Source: Rhizophagus irregularis
Taxonomy: Eukaryota > Glomeromycota > Glomeromycetes > Glomerales > Glomeraceae
DNA: 64,000 bases
Direction: 5' to 3'
Assembly (NCBI RefSeq): GCF_026210795.1
Contig: NC_089441.1
Location: 1,736,001 to 1,800,000, forward strand
The translations under genes were made by a program, and so were the position numbers. A model generated the notes under the pieces. That model searched no databases. It was not told the origin of the DNA and worked only from the letters and a program-made list of their open reading frames with translations. Positions 23,407 to 34,153 of this stretch are shown piece by piece; the first letter of the stretch is position 1, and the number at the start of each line of letters is the position of its first letter.

Positions 23407-25155
23407 TTAAACTACCTGAAACACTTCAATATCATCAGCAACGAAATTTCTTGGAATATTAATATCAGGATAATTATTTGGAAGTGAACTACATTTACCA
23501 TTATTATCTATCATTATATCACTACTACCATTATCATTTGATCCAAATTGTAATCTATCATTAGTACTATATATTGCATTTTGTGGATTAATAACTCTGC
23601 CAATTATGCCTGTATTAATGCTTTTATAATTGTCAAATAAAAATATAAAACTATTTGGAGTATCTGACCAGCTAAGTTTCCAATTAACTGGGTTATAACC
23701 TCCGACTATATAATTTGAATTTTGAATTTTGATAACTAAAATACTTGCTCCTTTATTATCACATTTAGAATGAAATTCTTCAACTTTCATACCATCTCTA
23801 CTACCACGGTAAAGTAAATTAAATTTGTATGGATTATTTTTTATTGTAATATTTTCCTTACTAATCCAACTGGCAAATAAGGCAAAATGTCGCGAGTTAA
23901 TTAAAACAGAATCAACACTTTTCAATCTAGGAGGTTGTATGTCAACATTCAACTTCTTATTTGGAACCATATGAAATTCTTGTACTTTATACACCAGCTG
24001 AGCAGATAATAATTCTTTGTATGGTAATACTTTATAAAAAAAGTCTTCGGAAGAAATATCATAAAATCTAATTAAAGGAATAAATCCATGAAGGGTTCTC
24101 TCCATCATTGTGATTTGTTCTTTGTTCCATTTAGTAACATCTTGTGAAATATTAGAATGTTGTGCTAATCCCCATTTCAATAAATTATTCCATATATCAA
24201 TCTCATCCGATAATAGATCATCTCGTTTTAAAAGTAATTCTATTATAGATGCTTTTAAGCTAACAAAATTTTCAGAATTAAATAATATCTCAGGGTTTTC
24301 GCAGATATATTCAAGACAATCATTATTAAGCTCCGAAAATAATTTATGTTGATAAGTATTTTCAAGAATTTCTACAGGATTTTGTCGTAAAAAATCGTAT
24401 TTATGTTTAATCAAGTGTTCCTTAATACAAATGATTAACGGTTGAATGTCAAATATTTGTACAATTGTTAAAAGTTTTAATATGTCAGAACCTTGTAATT
24501 TCGTCAAATCAATCTTTTCACAATAAATATACCTAAGGACTATTGTTAAATATTGAGGAAGAACGTCGGGTTTTCTTAAAATAATAATTCCATCTTTTTT
24601 CTTAACATTTTTCTTAGATAATTCTGCATGAAAATACTGTGACCTAGTACGTAAAATAATTGAATGGGCACGTATTACGCTATCATCATTATTTTGACCG
24701 GCATAGATGGCAACATCATGCTCCTCACCAGTTTTAAATAATTTCTCGTTTTGTTGTAAAAATTCATGTTTGTTTTTAGTAAAGTACTCTTTAATACAAG
24801 AAGTTAACGATTCAATATTAAAAACTTGTACATTATTTAAAAGTGTTAATATGTCAAGACTTTTTAATTTCTCCAAGTTGATCTTTCCACAATAAATATA
24901 TCTTAAAATTATTAACAAATAACGATGAGGAATATCAGGTTTTCTCAAAATAAATTTTCCATCCTTTTTTTCAATAGTTTCTTTAGATAATTCTGCACGA
25001 AAATATTGTGACCTAGTATTTAAAATAATTGAATGTACATGCATCGCTTTAATAATTCTACTTTGACCAGCATAGATTATAACATCATATCCCTCGCCAG
25101 TTTCGAGTAAATTTTCAAGATTATTGATAACTTCTTGACAATTTTCGTATGACAT
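23407..25155 (-). CDS. Double-BTB BACK-TLDc protein, intronless
   Basis: A single exon of 582 aa if translation starts at the ATG at 25153-25155. The frame is open further upstream but without an ATG, and the decayed relative at 16763 starts at the matching Met. Two BTB domains lie in tandem: residues about 21-125 (YDVIIYAGQ, MHVHSIILNTRSQYF) and 138-245 (HDVAIYAGQ, IRAHSIILRTRSQYF). BACK follows at about 255-365 (WNNLLKWGLAQH) and TLDc at about 415-582 (RGSRDGMKVEEFHSKCDNKG, VGGYNPVNW). The duplication joint is at the FLQQN motif that normally opens the BACK region. The BTB-junction intron of the sister genes is missing from both BTB copies. The end is shortened to VFQVV without the usual Lys-Lys. 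Probably a Cullin-3 adaptor; two BTBs could change dimerisation. Confidence 0.85.
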   Translation of the reverse strand: MSYENCQEVINNLENLLETGEGYDVIIYAGQSRIIKAMHVHSIILNTRSQYFRAELSKETIEKKDGKFILRKPDIPHRYLLIILRYIYCGKINLEKLKSLDILTLLNNVQVFNIESLTSCIKEYFTKNKHEFLQQNEKLFKTGEEHDVAIYAGQNNDDSVIRAHSIILRTRSQYFHAELSKKNVKKKDGIIILRKPDVLPQYLTIVLRYIYCEKIDLTKLQGSDILKLLTIVQIFDIQPLIICIKEHLIKHKYDFLRQNPVEILENTYQHKLFSELNNDCLEYICENPEILFNSENFVSLKASIIELLLKRDDLLSDEIDIWNNLLKWGLAQHSNISQDVTKWNKEQITMMERTLHGFIPLIRFYDISSEDFFYKVLPYKELLSAQLVYKVQEFHMVPNKKLNVDIQPPRLKSVDSVLINSRHFALFASWISKENITIKNNPYKFNLLYRGSRDGMKVEEFHSKCDNKGASILVIKIQNSNYIVGGYNPVNWKLSWSDTPNSFIFLFDNYKSINTGIIGRVINPQNAIYSTNDRLQFGSNDNGSSDIMIDNNGKCSSLPNNYPDINIPRNFVADDIEVFQVV

Positions 25156-26271
25156 TTTCCTTAAAATTCCAGAAAAGGCATTGAAAGGATCATGAGAACA
25201 AATATAGATCGACAAAATTGAGAATTTAAATAAGAAAAAATGTGACACATAGATCTGCAATGGCACGTGAATGTTTACGCTGCGGATTTTGTCGATCAAA
25301 AGTGTGGTCAAAGTACTTTTATTCGTTGTTGATTGGTAAAAATATAAGAAAATTTCCTACGATGGAATTGATCGATTTGGTAAATCACTGACTAAATTTA
25401 TGCAGTTCATAGATTATAAATATTTATATTTACTGAAGAAACATTTTTTAACTTTAATGTATCTAAACGAAACATGTTTTCTAAAATATACATCCGACGT
25501 AGAAGTAATGCACAGGAAGTTCAGTAATTTAAATATTCTCTAATAAAATATTAGGAACAAGGAAAATTTACAATCAAAAAAACTGGATGTTGTTCTTCAT
25601 GATTTCAACGATATTATCAGTTATAAATATTATTATATTTTTTCTTGTAAAGAAATTTGCTCGTTAATTTCTATATAAATATTATTAGGTACTCTTTCTG
25701 CTGAACAATTTTAAGAATGGAGATTTTAAGCATTATAATTTATTTAGAGTTGAAACATTTGAAAATTCTAAAATATAATCTAACTGGAATTGCTTTATCA
25801 CAAAACTTTTAGTAATGTACTAGTATTGAATAATTAATGAGGTTATAAACAAACTAAATCAATAATATAAATTTCTTAATAACCAAAAATACATGCGAAT
25901 AGTTATGATTGCAATTGCTTGCTAAAATTTGAAAAATTATAAACTTCCGGAATGTATACGTTGTGCCTCAGGTGTCGCTTTGCGTCAGATGTAGATTGAT
26001 ACCTGACGCTCGTCACTTGTCACATAAAACTAAGGTAAATTTTCCAGTCTTAATAACTTTTTTATAATTAAATAAATTTATCTATCACATTAAAAAAATA
26101 TATAATCCTAAAATATTAGATTGATTAGGCTCAAATTCATGGAAAACACTTCATCAAAGTTATTTAGAAATCACCATCAAAATTATTTAGAAATCACAAG
26201 TATTTTCAAGTAAATTTTACAATATATAGTTCTAAAATCAGATAAGTATAAAATTTCATAATTTATATAAT
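25156..26271. other. Intergenic AT-rich sequence
   Basis: Upstream region of the double-BTB gene. No gene or strong repeat is seen. A slightly GC-richer patch at 25960-26020 (CGCTTTGCGTCAGATGTAGA) has no recognisable identity. Confidence 0.4.
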
Positions 26272-26602
26272 TCATTGTGATATATTATTATGATTGACAA
26301 AACCGAAATAAATAATTAGTAGTATGAGAACATAAAGAGGGTATTTAAGCCTTATGATTAGGATTGTCATTAGAAGTATAGAAGTGAATCCTAATAAAGT
26401 AATTAAAGTTTGTAAATATTCGTAAGATGATTTTATCACGCTTTTTATTAGTTCCTTCTTTAAGACGAACACTCAGATTAATTATATTAAGCAAGATAGA
26501 TATCAATAATGTAGCGCCTACAGGAGTCGTTAAAATGTAGAGGTCTAACTTGACAACTTCAGAAGGTAAAAAAAAGACTACAGGTGAAAATATAATCACC
26601 AA
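26272..26602 (-). pseudogene. Possible frameshifted membrane-protein fragment
   Basis: Two overlapping reverse frames (26345-26602 and 26272-26472) together give a hydrophobic protein-like run with about three potential membrane spans: PVGATLLISILLNIINL in the first frame, then LITLLGFTSILLMTILII and YPLYVLILLIIYFGFV in the second. A single frameshift near 26440-26470 would connect them. No family is recognised, and AT-rich DNA easily encodes hydrophobic runs, so this may be chance. Confidence 0.2.
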
Positions 26603-29062
26603 AGCTAAGGGATTTCCAGAAAAATTAAGCCGTACGTAGTCACTAGTCGATACTTATCTTTAATGAATGGGAAACTCTATCAGAGCTTTCAGTAAATAAA
26701 TGGTATAGATCATTAAAAGAGTCCTCTGTTCAAATTGAAAGAAAATATTCCTTATGAACTAAAATTTGACATTCAATAAACGACAGTATTATGCAGGATT
26801 GACTAGAATCTATATTCCTACTGCAAAAGACTTAGAACGACTACGATTGATCGTCGGTGGAGCCTTATATGCACCAATTCTCAAAATACAAAGTTATCAG
26901 CTGCTAGTAAGACTAAACGTAGAGCATAGGAATCACTATTTTTATGGCCATAAACTTCATAAAACCATCTTAAATATGTGAGCTCCGGGTTGCCCGGCCA
27001 AGTAAAAGAAAGAAGTTCTCGATGATCAATTAAAAGTACGATTACTAAAAAAAAAAATCTCTCTTGTTGAGAAGAATAAACCCAAAAAAGATTGAGATTA
27101 TCGAATCAGTGAAGAAACCTTATGTGTCTTCCATGCGTGACTCAACATCGACTGCTAAAACACCCGGAATATATGTCAAGAATAAATGAAAATAAAAAAG
27201 GTTTTATCTCATCTTTTCATATTCCTGTCTAATATTTGTACGCTTCGTATGTAAGTTGTTTATTGTAAAGAAATGATAAAAATTTTGATATATACACATA
27301 TATGATGAGTCGCTTTTCATAAGTTATGCTGTTTACACCTTTCCGGAATTACCTCCAAAACATGAAGCAAAAAAATATGGTAAGGTGAAACAATGTGTTA
27401 GTATATATTGACTTTTTTCTTTTTCGTGTTCTTCATTTCACTCGTTGTATATAAATAAAGTAGCATGGTTGTTTGTGGCTTTTACTGAATGTTACGCAAA
27501 CTATCGTATAATCCGGCAAATTTTATTTTCGGACCTCATCTGTATACCAAGTGCTTAATATTAAAGTAGATATAAAAGTATTATAGAAAATAATAGTAAT
27601 AATTACAAAAGTTATATTTTATTTATTTTTAACATAGTAAAGACAGTGACGGGCATTACAAATTTAGGAGCTGATCCCTTTACAAATGTTATACTAAGCT
27701 AGTACGCAAATCTAAGTAACAACCCGATCCTCGAGGGGATCGCCCTGCACGGTCTATTACAAAAGTTGTATAATTGATATAATTATATAAGATCGCACAC
27801 ATCGGGTTACACGTGATTTCGGATAATGATTTTTGGTGTATTTCGACCATCGTAACAAAATAACAATTTTCAAATAAACTCATATTATATACATATCAAT
27901 TGTCAAACGTTTCTGAAAATTTAATACCACTATTCCTAATACCTTGTATTCTTATTAAAATCTTTCCAAGTTCTCGGCATAGTTCTACATACATACATAT
28001 ATATATATATCATTATTCATTTTTTCCAATGAGTTAAAATTAGAACAAACATTTCTAACCATAAATGCTTTTTGGCTTGTTACGTGATTCTTCTAATAAT
28101 TCTTAATTAATATTTACAGTACATCAATAAAAAATTAAAAATTACATTTTTATATGTATATCTTATTATTTCCTTTATATTATCTCGGCAACGTCGGTAG
28201 CATGACACTCTTTACAGACTTTTGTTTTGTTGGCTTGAATAATCAAATAAAAAAACAAAAATTATGCCACATATCGTCATATCGTGCATCAAAATGGATG
28301 ATCGACATGAGATAGTTGTATTACATTCACAATTAGTGCGAAAATTGTATCTTTCTTTTCCTTGATTTTTTTTGGATTTTACCTTTTAATGCATTATTTT
28401 GACAATCATATTATTAATCATTAACAAAATTACTACAAATTGCAAAATCCAATTAATGAATTCAAAGTTAAATATGAAATACAATTACGAAAAAAAACTT
28501 ATAAATTTTTAAGTTATTTTATCGATATAATAATATTAAATTTCAAGGAAATTAACGGGATTTTAAAAATTACGGATAAAATTGTTTTACGAGGATTCTA
28601 TACATTTATATTTTAATGTTATACATTGGAATATGATTACCTATTTTTAATGACAAATTATAATAATTATATATATATATATAATTACTTTTAATTTCTT
28701 ATAGGATGGAAATATTAAGCGCTCAAAATTATAATTGATAAAAATAATCTAGTTTAATCCTATTTAAAAGTAAAACCATAAGTGATGTTATTTGTTGCTT
28801 CAAACCCTAAAATATAAATTATTGTCGATAATTATAATTAGGTGGTTAAATGCAGACAATTACTATATATCAATAATAATCTCAAAGTTAAATAAGTTAA
28901 ATGCAGACAATTTGCAATATTGATAATTATCGTAATTTAATTAACGATATTGATAATTATCATAATTAATCATCATGAGATAAATTTTGATAAAGTGATA
29001 ATTATTGATATTCATTCTCTAAAAAAAATTTTCCCCAAAAAAAATTAAAATACGATTGTCAA
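26603..29062. other. Gene-poor AT-rich stretch
   Basis: Several short ORFs (26766-26981, 27689-27883) have no recognisable identity. A (TACA)n(TA)n microsatellite lies near 27985-28010. Near 28845-28925 the word TTAAATGCAGACAATT occurs twice, and at 28915-28975 TATTGATAATTATC repeats in both orientations. A small GC-rich palindrome GATCCTCGAGGGGATC lies near 27725. Otherwise nothing is seen. Confidence 0.4.
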
Positions 29063-29122
29063 GATCTTAGACTAGAATCGAACTAGTCAAAGCATAGACA
29101 TGCTCTCCACCAGGATAAGATT
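29063..29122 (-). tRNA. Compact tRNA-like sequence (pseudo-tRNA or SINE head)
   Basis: Read on the reverse strand, the 5' heptamer AATCTTA pairs with the 3' TAAGATC (six of seven). A clear T-arm GACTAGTTCGATTCTAGTC has a five-base-pair stem and a GTTCGATTC B-box-like core. An A-box-like TGGTGGAGAGC lies upstream, and the middle hairpin GCATGTCTATGC has only a 4-nt loop. At 60 nt it is too short for a normal tRNA: the D-arm and anticodon loop are reduced, so no anticodon can be read. A T-run about 20-30 nt downstream could stop Pol III. Best read as a degenerate tRNA or tRNA-derived SINE head. Confidence 0.35.
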
Positions 29123-29397
29123 TTAAAAAAATTCTGTTTGCTTAATCTTTTAAACACATAGGAGAAAGAAAAGAAACAGAAAAAGAAGAGAAACACCTTA
29201 AAATATGGAAGAACTCTAGAGCTATGACCTCAAACACCAATCGGCAAACTCAGAGGGATGCTATGGCTGACCAGCCGGAAGACAGGGGCATATGCTATGG
29301 GTTTATCACGTTTCCAATAAACCAAGGTCGTCTACAGTCACATTATGTATATTATACTATACAATGGTCTAGGAAGTTCAACCATCTTCATTATACT

Positions 29398-29602
29398 GGT
29401 GACCAGATGTAAAACCTAGACATCACCAGAAATAACGGGCGTTTTTACTAATAAAACTGCAAAACAAACTCCTTTTGTACGAGAGAGATACCTCGTTACG
29501 CGTGACGACCAGATGTAAAACCTAGACATCGTCAGGAAATGGGCGTTTTTACTAATAAAACTGCAAAACAAACTCTTTTTGTACGAGAGAGATACCTCGT
29601 TA
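29398..29602. repeat. Two-copy direct repeat, period about 105 bp
   Basis: Two near-identical units contain GACCAGATGTAAAACCTAGA, GGGCGTTTTTACTAATAAAA and GTACGAGAGAGATACCTCGT. They lie at about 29400-29497 and 29506-29602. The last word grades into the GAGAGATA repeats downstream. No open frame spans them. Confidence 0.8.
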
Positions 29603-30080
29603 TAAAAAATATATATAAAACATCATTATAAAATATTGTAAAAAACGTCATTATAAAAAAAATGAGCGAGATATTAAAAACGCGAGATATAAAAACAAGA
29701 GATATTATAAAAAAAAATAAATATAAAAAAAATATAAAAACGTCATTATAAAACGTTGTAAAAACGTCATTTATAAAAAAAGAGAGAGATATTAAAAAAC
29801 GCGAGAGATATTCTAAAAAAAAATGGGAGAGATATTATAAAAAAAGCGAGAGATATTATAAAGAAAATACGAGGGAGATATTAAAAAATGAGAGAGATAT
29901 TATAAAAAAAAATAAGAGAGATATTATAAAAAAAAACGAGTGAGATATTATAAAGAAAATACGAGAAAGATATTAAAAGAGATGTTATAAAAAAGAGAGA
30001 GATATTATAAAGAAAATACGAGAGAGATATTAAAAAACGCGAGAGATATTATAAAAAAAAAAACGAGTGATAAAAAAAAA
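29603..30080. repeat. GAGAGATATTATAAAAAA minisatellite
   Basis: Many imperfect copies of GAGAGATATTATAAAAAA, with insertions such as ACGC or GAAAATAC, and a first part built on AACGTCATTATAAAA. Units vary from about 18 to 30 bp. Strong purine bias on the + strand. Confidence 0.85.
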
Positions 30081-30299
30081 TTCCAAAATGTGGTTTATTT
30101 ATAGAAAAAAATGATCAGTGGGTATATACAAAATTACGTAACTATTACAAAAAGTTATTCAAAATATGAGTAACTCAGAGATTTATCGCGCAATTTATCA
30201 ATATCAGTTGCGACTCTGTGACATCATGACCTATAATATATTGATCAGACCTAACACTTTTAAACGGAGATGTCTCAATAAATAATTATAGGAGTAAAA

Positions 30300-30425
30300 T
30301 CAGTACAGTATTTATCCCATTATACACCGATGGGTTTTTTTTGTAAATTATTCCACCGGTATAAAAAAAGTATAATCCATCGGTGTATACATAATACCAA
30401 TGGGATAACCCGATATACTATTAAA
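30300..30425. mobile_element. Small palindromic MITE-like element
   Basis: The left half (AGTATTTATCCCATTATACACCGATGGG) and right half are imperfect reverse complements: ATCCATCGGTGTATAC and CCAATGGGATAACCC on the right, then GATATACT. A second, inner pairing is CCACCGGT with its surroundings. No coding capacity. Target duplication is unclear. Confidence 0.55.
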
Positions 30426-30764
30426 AACTTTTTTTTTTTTTTATTTTTTATAAACGTATTTTATTCATTTTATTAGTAACAATAACGCATTATATTAACT
30501 AGTAAATACAAAAAAAATACATTGAAGCTAGTTATTTCTAACTACACCTCTCCATATAAAAACTTTAGAACTCAATCTAAAGTAGAGACTAACGTAACCA
30601 GCGTGCTATTCACGAAATTCCAATATTGACTAAGTATTTACTAAAAATTGTTCTCTTTTTAATCTATCCTAAACTATACTAAATTATCTAATCTAAATAC
30701 GTCTAACTATTATATTTTGTTTTTCTAATTTTCCTATTTTATCTCATTCGAGTTACCTCCATTG
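30426..30764. other. 3' flank of the reverse ORF, no gene
   Basis: Begins with a T-rich run (30430-30460). The rest is AT-rich sequence that would be the 3' untranslated region of the ORF ending at 30765. Nothing else is seen. Confidence 0.4.
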
Positions 30765-31484
30765 TCATTGTCTTCTACTTGACGAAGCAAAATTTTCAGG
30801 CGTTCCTTCATGTTGTTCTCGCTCCATCCGTAGACCATGTGTTCTTGAGGTTGTTGCATTTCTCCATTTCAGTGTTTTATTGAACTCTTCTGTATCGTCT
30901 ATAAAATCATTTTCTTTTTTGATTAATAATTCTAGCCCTACTTTATATGTTTTTAACGAATCCATTACCGCTTTCATTAATTTATCCTCTGTACTAAAAT
31001 ATAAAATAATGTAACGTATACCGTTAACTCTAATAATTTTTCCAAATGTAGCCCTATAAGTTTTTGCAAAATATCTAATTATCGAACAATCATCCTGTTG
31101 ATTATCATCTTCTAAACGTTTACAAACTTGCCAACGAAAAGTATTCTTAATCTCAGCATACGACCATCTTGAGTCAAACATTCTAACATAATGTGTACGG
31201 TTTTTCCTAGTTAAAACAACATTCACCCCGCCCTTTTTGTATATTTCTTCATATTTTTTGGTAAGGCGCAGTGTTGTTTTAACCGTCTTATATTTGTGAC
31301 ACCGTTTTGTTCTCATATATTCGATCTGTCCTACATTTGCATTCAGCAAATTAAAAATTTCTTCATCACTCCAGTATGCTGGTATGTCGTAGAAAGTAAC
31401 ATCACGTGATTGTTCAGCATAATATTTTTCCAGATCTTCTTTTCTGTTATCGTCGATCGGTCCCATTTTGATTTCACCGATCAT
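30765..31484 (-). CDS. Unrecognised protein with RRM-like fold features
   Basis: The first in-frame ATG is at 31482-31484, giving 239 aa; a second Met follows at 31464-31466. The frame is open further upstream, but that part is largely a transposon end (see findings). Visible features are a beta-alpha-like start RDVTFYDIPAYWSDEEIFNL and a basic middle (MRTKRCHKYKTVKTTLRLTK, VVLTRKNRTHYVRMF). A segment RATFGKIIRVNGIRYIILYF and a helix-like KLMKAVMDSLK follow, then a charged, low-complexity tail ending SSSRRQ. The arrangement suggests one or two RRM-like units, as in the nucleic-acid-binding ORF1 proteins of some non-LTR retrotransposons. No reverse transcriptase is nearby and the family is not identified. 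It is clearly more codon-structured than the flanks, so likely a real or recently active ORF. Confidence 0.5.
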   Translation of the reverse strand: MIGEIKMGPIDDNRKEDLEKYYAEQSRDVTFYDIPAYWSDEEIFNLLNANVGQIEYMRTKRCHKYKTVKTTLRLTKKYEEIYKKGGVNVVLTRKNRTHYVRMFDSRWSYAEIKNTFRWQVCKRLEDDNQQDDCSIIRYFAKTYRATFGKIIRVNGIRYIILYFSTEDKLMKAVMDSLKTYKVGLELLIKKENDFIDDTEEFNKTLKWRNATTSRTHGLRMEREQHEGTPENFASSSRRQ

Positions 31485-31609
31485 TCCATTTTGAGTATGT
31501 TGTGCTCGTACTATTAAAAACTTGATATTCCGATAAAATTTTATTTTCAATATCGGTATAACTTTGATATAACGATATTTCCTAAAAATTTCATATAGGT
31601 TTGACTGTA
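31485..31609. mobile_element. Single end of a pogo-like TA element
   Basis: Read on the reverse strand, the sequence at 31607 begins CAGTCAAACCTATATGAAAT, preceded by TA. It continues into AAATATCGTTATATCAAAGT and TATACCGATATT. This is the same terminal style as the 307-764 element. The opposite end was not found, so it is a solo or truncated end lying directly upstream of, and partly inside, the reverse ORF. Confidence 0.45.
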
Positions 31610-31837
31610 TAAACTTTATTCCAACCAATAATCGAAGATTAGTAAGTTATTTAACAAAATAATGTCTGAAAGTTAGATTTATTATATTTATCTCTAGAAA
31701 CCGCTTCTATCTTTTTTGTACTTCGTATAATTCTTTACAATTTAATCAGTAAAAATTAATGAACTCCAGCCAACTTTTCGAACCATTCTAAAATATCGTA
31801 CGAATTACTGCATGTTTCTTATCTCTTTTTGTAAGAA

Positions 31838-32165
31838 AGGGATACGTGTACGTCGAAACGGTAAATTTCGAACGGTAAGTTTCGCATTGCAAAACTTATT
31901 TTTTTCTATTTTTTTTTTTATAAGAAACATTATTCGTTTCTCTCTTTTGTAGGTCAAATGATTTTTTATTATTTTTTTTTAAGAAACGCATTTAGTTTCG
32001 GTAAGTTTTTAGTTGCGAAACTTTATATTTTGGTTTTTTTATTAATAGAAACGTTTTTAACGTCTCATTTATTATTTTTTTTGTAGGTATCGATTATAAA
32101 CGTTAGAGTTTTGAAACGGGTAAGTTTCGTTACGAAATTTATGAAACTTACCCTTTTTTTTTTTG
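31838..32165. repeat. Repeats of GGTAAGTTTCG and T-runs ending GTAG
   Basis: The word (C/G)GGTAAGTTT occurs about four times in direct orientation, with an inverted AAACTTACCC at the right end. Between copies are T-runs of up to about 12 bases, two ending TTTTGTAGGT. The arrangement mimics a series of 5' and 3' splice sites, but the blocks between them are not open reading frames of any recognised family. Confidence 0.5.
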
Positions 32166-32783
32166 TTTTTTAAATGAAAGACATTTCTTCAAAGAACGAT
32201 AAATTTGGTATTTGATTTTTTTTTTAATTTACATCACAATCAGATGAATAACCGAATTGGACATCAAAATCTTGAATATAAACAAGTTATTTTAAACAAT
32301 CTAATCATGAAAATTGGCCGGTACTATAGCATTTGGCCGTTACCGTCTACGAAGTGACATTATCTGTCACATGATTAATTCTTTACATCATCAACCATCT
32401 TTTGTTATCATTTAGCAATACTAGCAATATATTTCGTAAGTAGCTCTGGTAAATATTAGAATTTATACCTTCAAATTTTGAAGATGTACTTTGTTACATA
32501 CGTAGCAAATATCGGTGGATATCTCCAATTATATATTTAAAATATATATTTACATTTTAATAAACAAACCAACTTATTTTATATACTCATACCGGTGAAT
32601 TATTTATAGAAATGGCGATTTGGGCGTGTTTAACCAGAGGGAATAAGAAAGTGTCCCGAGATTATCATAGTAAATCAATGAAAAAAAGACGTAGATACCC
32701 TCGCGAGAGTTACTAAAAACGAAAAAATTTTTATTTAAACCATGAAAAGTTAGTAATAATTACATTTTAAGCTTTCTAATATT
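32166..32783. other. Intergenic AT-rich sequence
   Basis: No gene or strong repeat is seen. Two GGCCG-containing words near 32313-32345 stand out from the AT-rich background. Confidence 0.4.
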
Positions 32784-34153
32784 AAAATTTTCTCTTCAGA
32801 ATTTGAAATACTTCATAATCATCAATTTTAAAATTCCTTGGTATGTTAATATCAGGATATGAGAACTCCATTCACCATTTGGAGTCATCATAATATCATT
32901 ACTATAATTATTAATTTTACCAAATAGTGGACCCCATTTCTGAATACATTTTATAGCACATTGGTGTTTCAATCACGCTTCCAATTTTACCAGTATTAAT
33001 ATCTTTATAATCATCAAATAAAAATATAAAACTATTCAACGTATTTTTAAATCATTACTATCCCATCCTAATGGATTATAACCTCCAATACATTTATTAT
33101 GAAATGATTCACCATCAAATCCATCCCTACTTCCACGTAAAATAAGTTTGAATTCATACTGAAGAAAATTTCTAGTCTTGTAAATAATATTATCTTTATA
33201 CTTAGTATCCAATTCAAAAAAAAGTAAAGGATAAAGATCTTTTTGTGCAGGTATAATAGAAGAATCAAGTTCGAATGATTTCGCATTTGAAATTTGTAAA
33301 AAATCCGACATTAAATTTTTTGATAATAATTTTCATAAGGACGTATTTTATTAATATGATCTTCAGCAGAAATGTTATGAATTTAATTAATTTACTTGTT
33401 GTTTCTTTCATTATTTTAATATCCTCTTCGGTCCATTTTAGAGGATCACGTTCAATAGTATGATTTTGTGCGTGAGCCCACTTAATCAAGTAATTCCAAT
33501 ATATCAATTCCATCTAATGCAGGTTCATCTTGTTGTAATAAAAAGTTCGCTGGTAAGGTCAAAAAATTTTCACCTTTTGTTTCTTGACAAATTAATTTTA
33601 AACAAAAATCTTTTAATAGTATAAGTTGTTCAAATAAAAAAACTATTTGAAGTATTCCAATTGGATCACTTTTAATAATTCTTTTTGATGATTATTAGGT
33701 ATAATTGAAGATTTTCAATTATCTTATCAAATCAAAGCTCATCTGCCGCTTTTAATAATTCTAAATATTTTGTTTGTTCGATTTGACTAAAATTTATCGT
33801 TCCACTATAAATGTAACTTTTAAAAAAAGGCAAGTTAATTTAATAAAAAGATGAATATAAACTTGAGTCAGTTTTATTGTTATTGTATGTAAATATAGTT
33901 ACTGTACCTATGAATAATTTGGAATATGTTTCCCGTAATATTTGGTTTTTTTAAAATATACATTCCATCCTTTTTTTCTGCCCAATTAGAAGTGAACGCC
34001 GTACGAAAATATTGTGATCGACATCGTAAAATTATTGAATGAGCATGAAGTTCTTCAACATTAGGTTCTTCCCTGCATAAATTATAACGTTATAATCTTC
34101 CTCAAAAAATTGTTGAAATCGCTAGTAATATTTTCTTTATAATTTTCTATCAT
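32784..34153 (-). pseudogene. Decayed BTB-BACK-TLDc gene
   Basis: Collinear on the reverse strand with the intact gene at 6011-7365. It shares the segment ELDSSII-QKDL and the LRGSRDGFDG motif, both in the fragment at 33036-33311. The start codon region is at 34151-34153 and the end near 32790. Frameshifts separate BTB, BACK and TLDc pieces. Part of the TLDc between the FH-x-KC motif and GGYNPLGW is deleted, removing the DNKGAT strand. Unlike the 6011 gene, the BACK region retains traces of the FLQxDPVGIL segment (33640-33690), so the shortening at 6011 is not shared. An intron-like gap remains between about 33818 and 33915. Confidence 0.82.

Noticed and set aside
26766-26981. 71-codon ORF with a TTG start
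   Set aside because: The first codon is not ATG, and no family or splice context was seen.
29224-29412. 62-codon ORF before the 105-bp direct repeats
   Set aside because: It runs into the repeat, has no family, and the region upstream is simple sequence.
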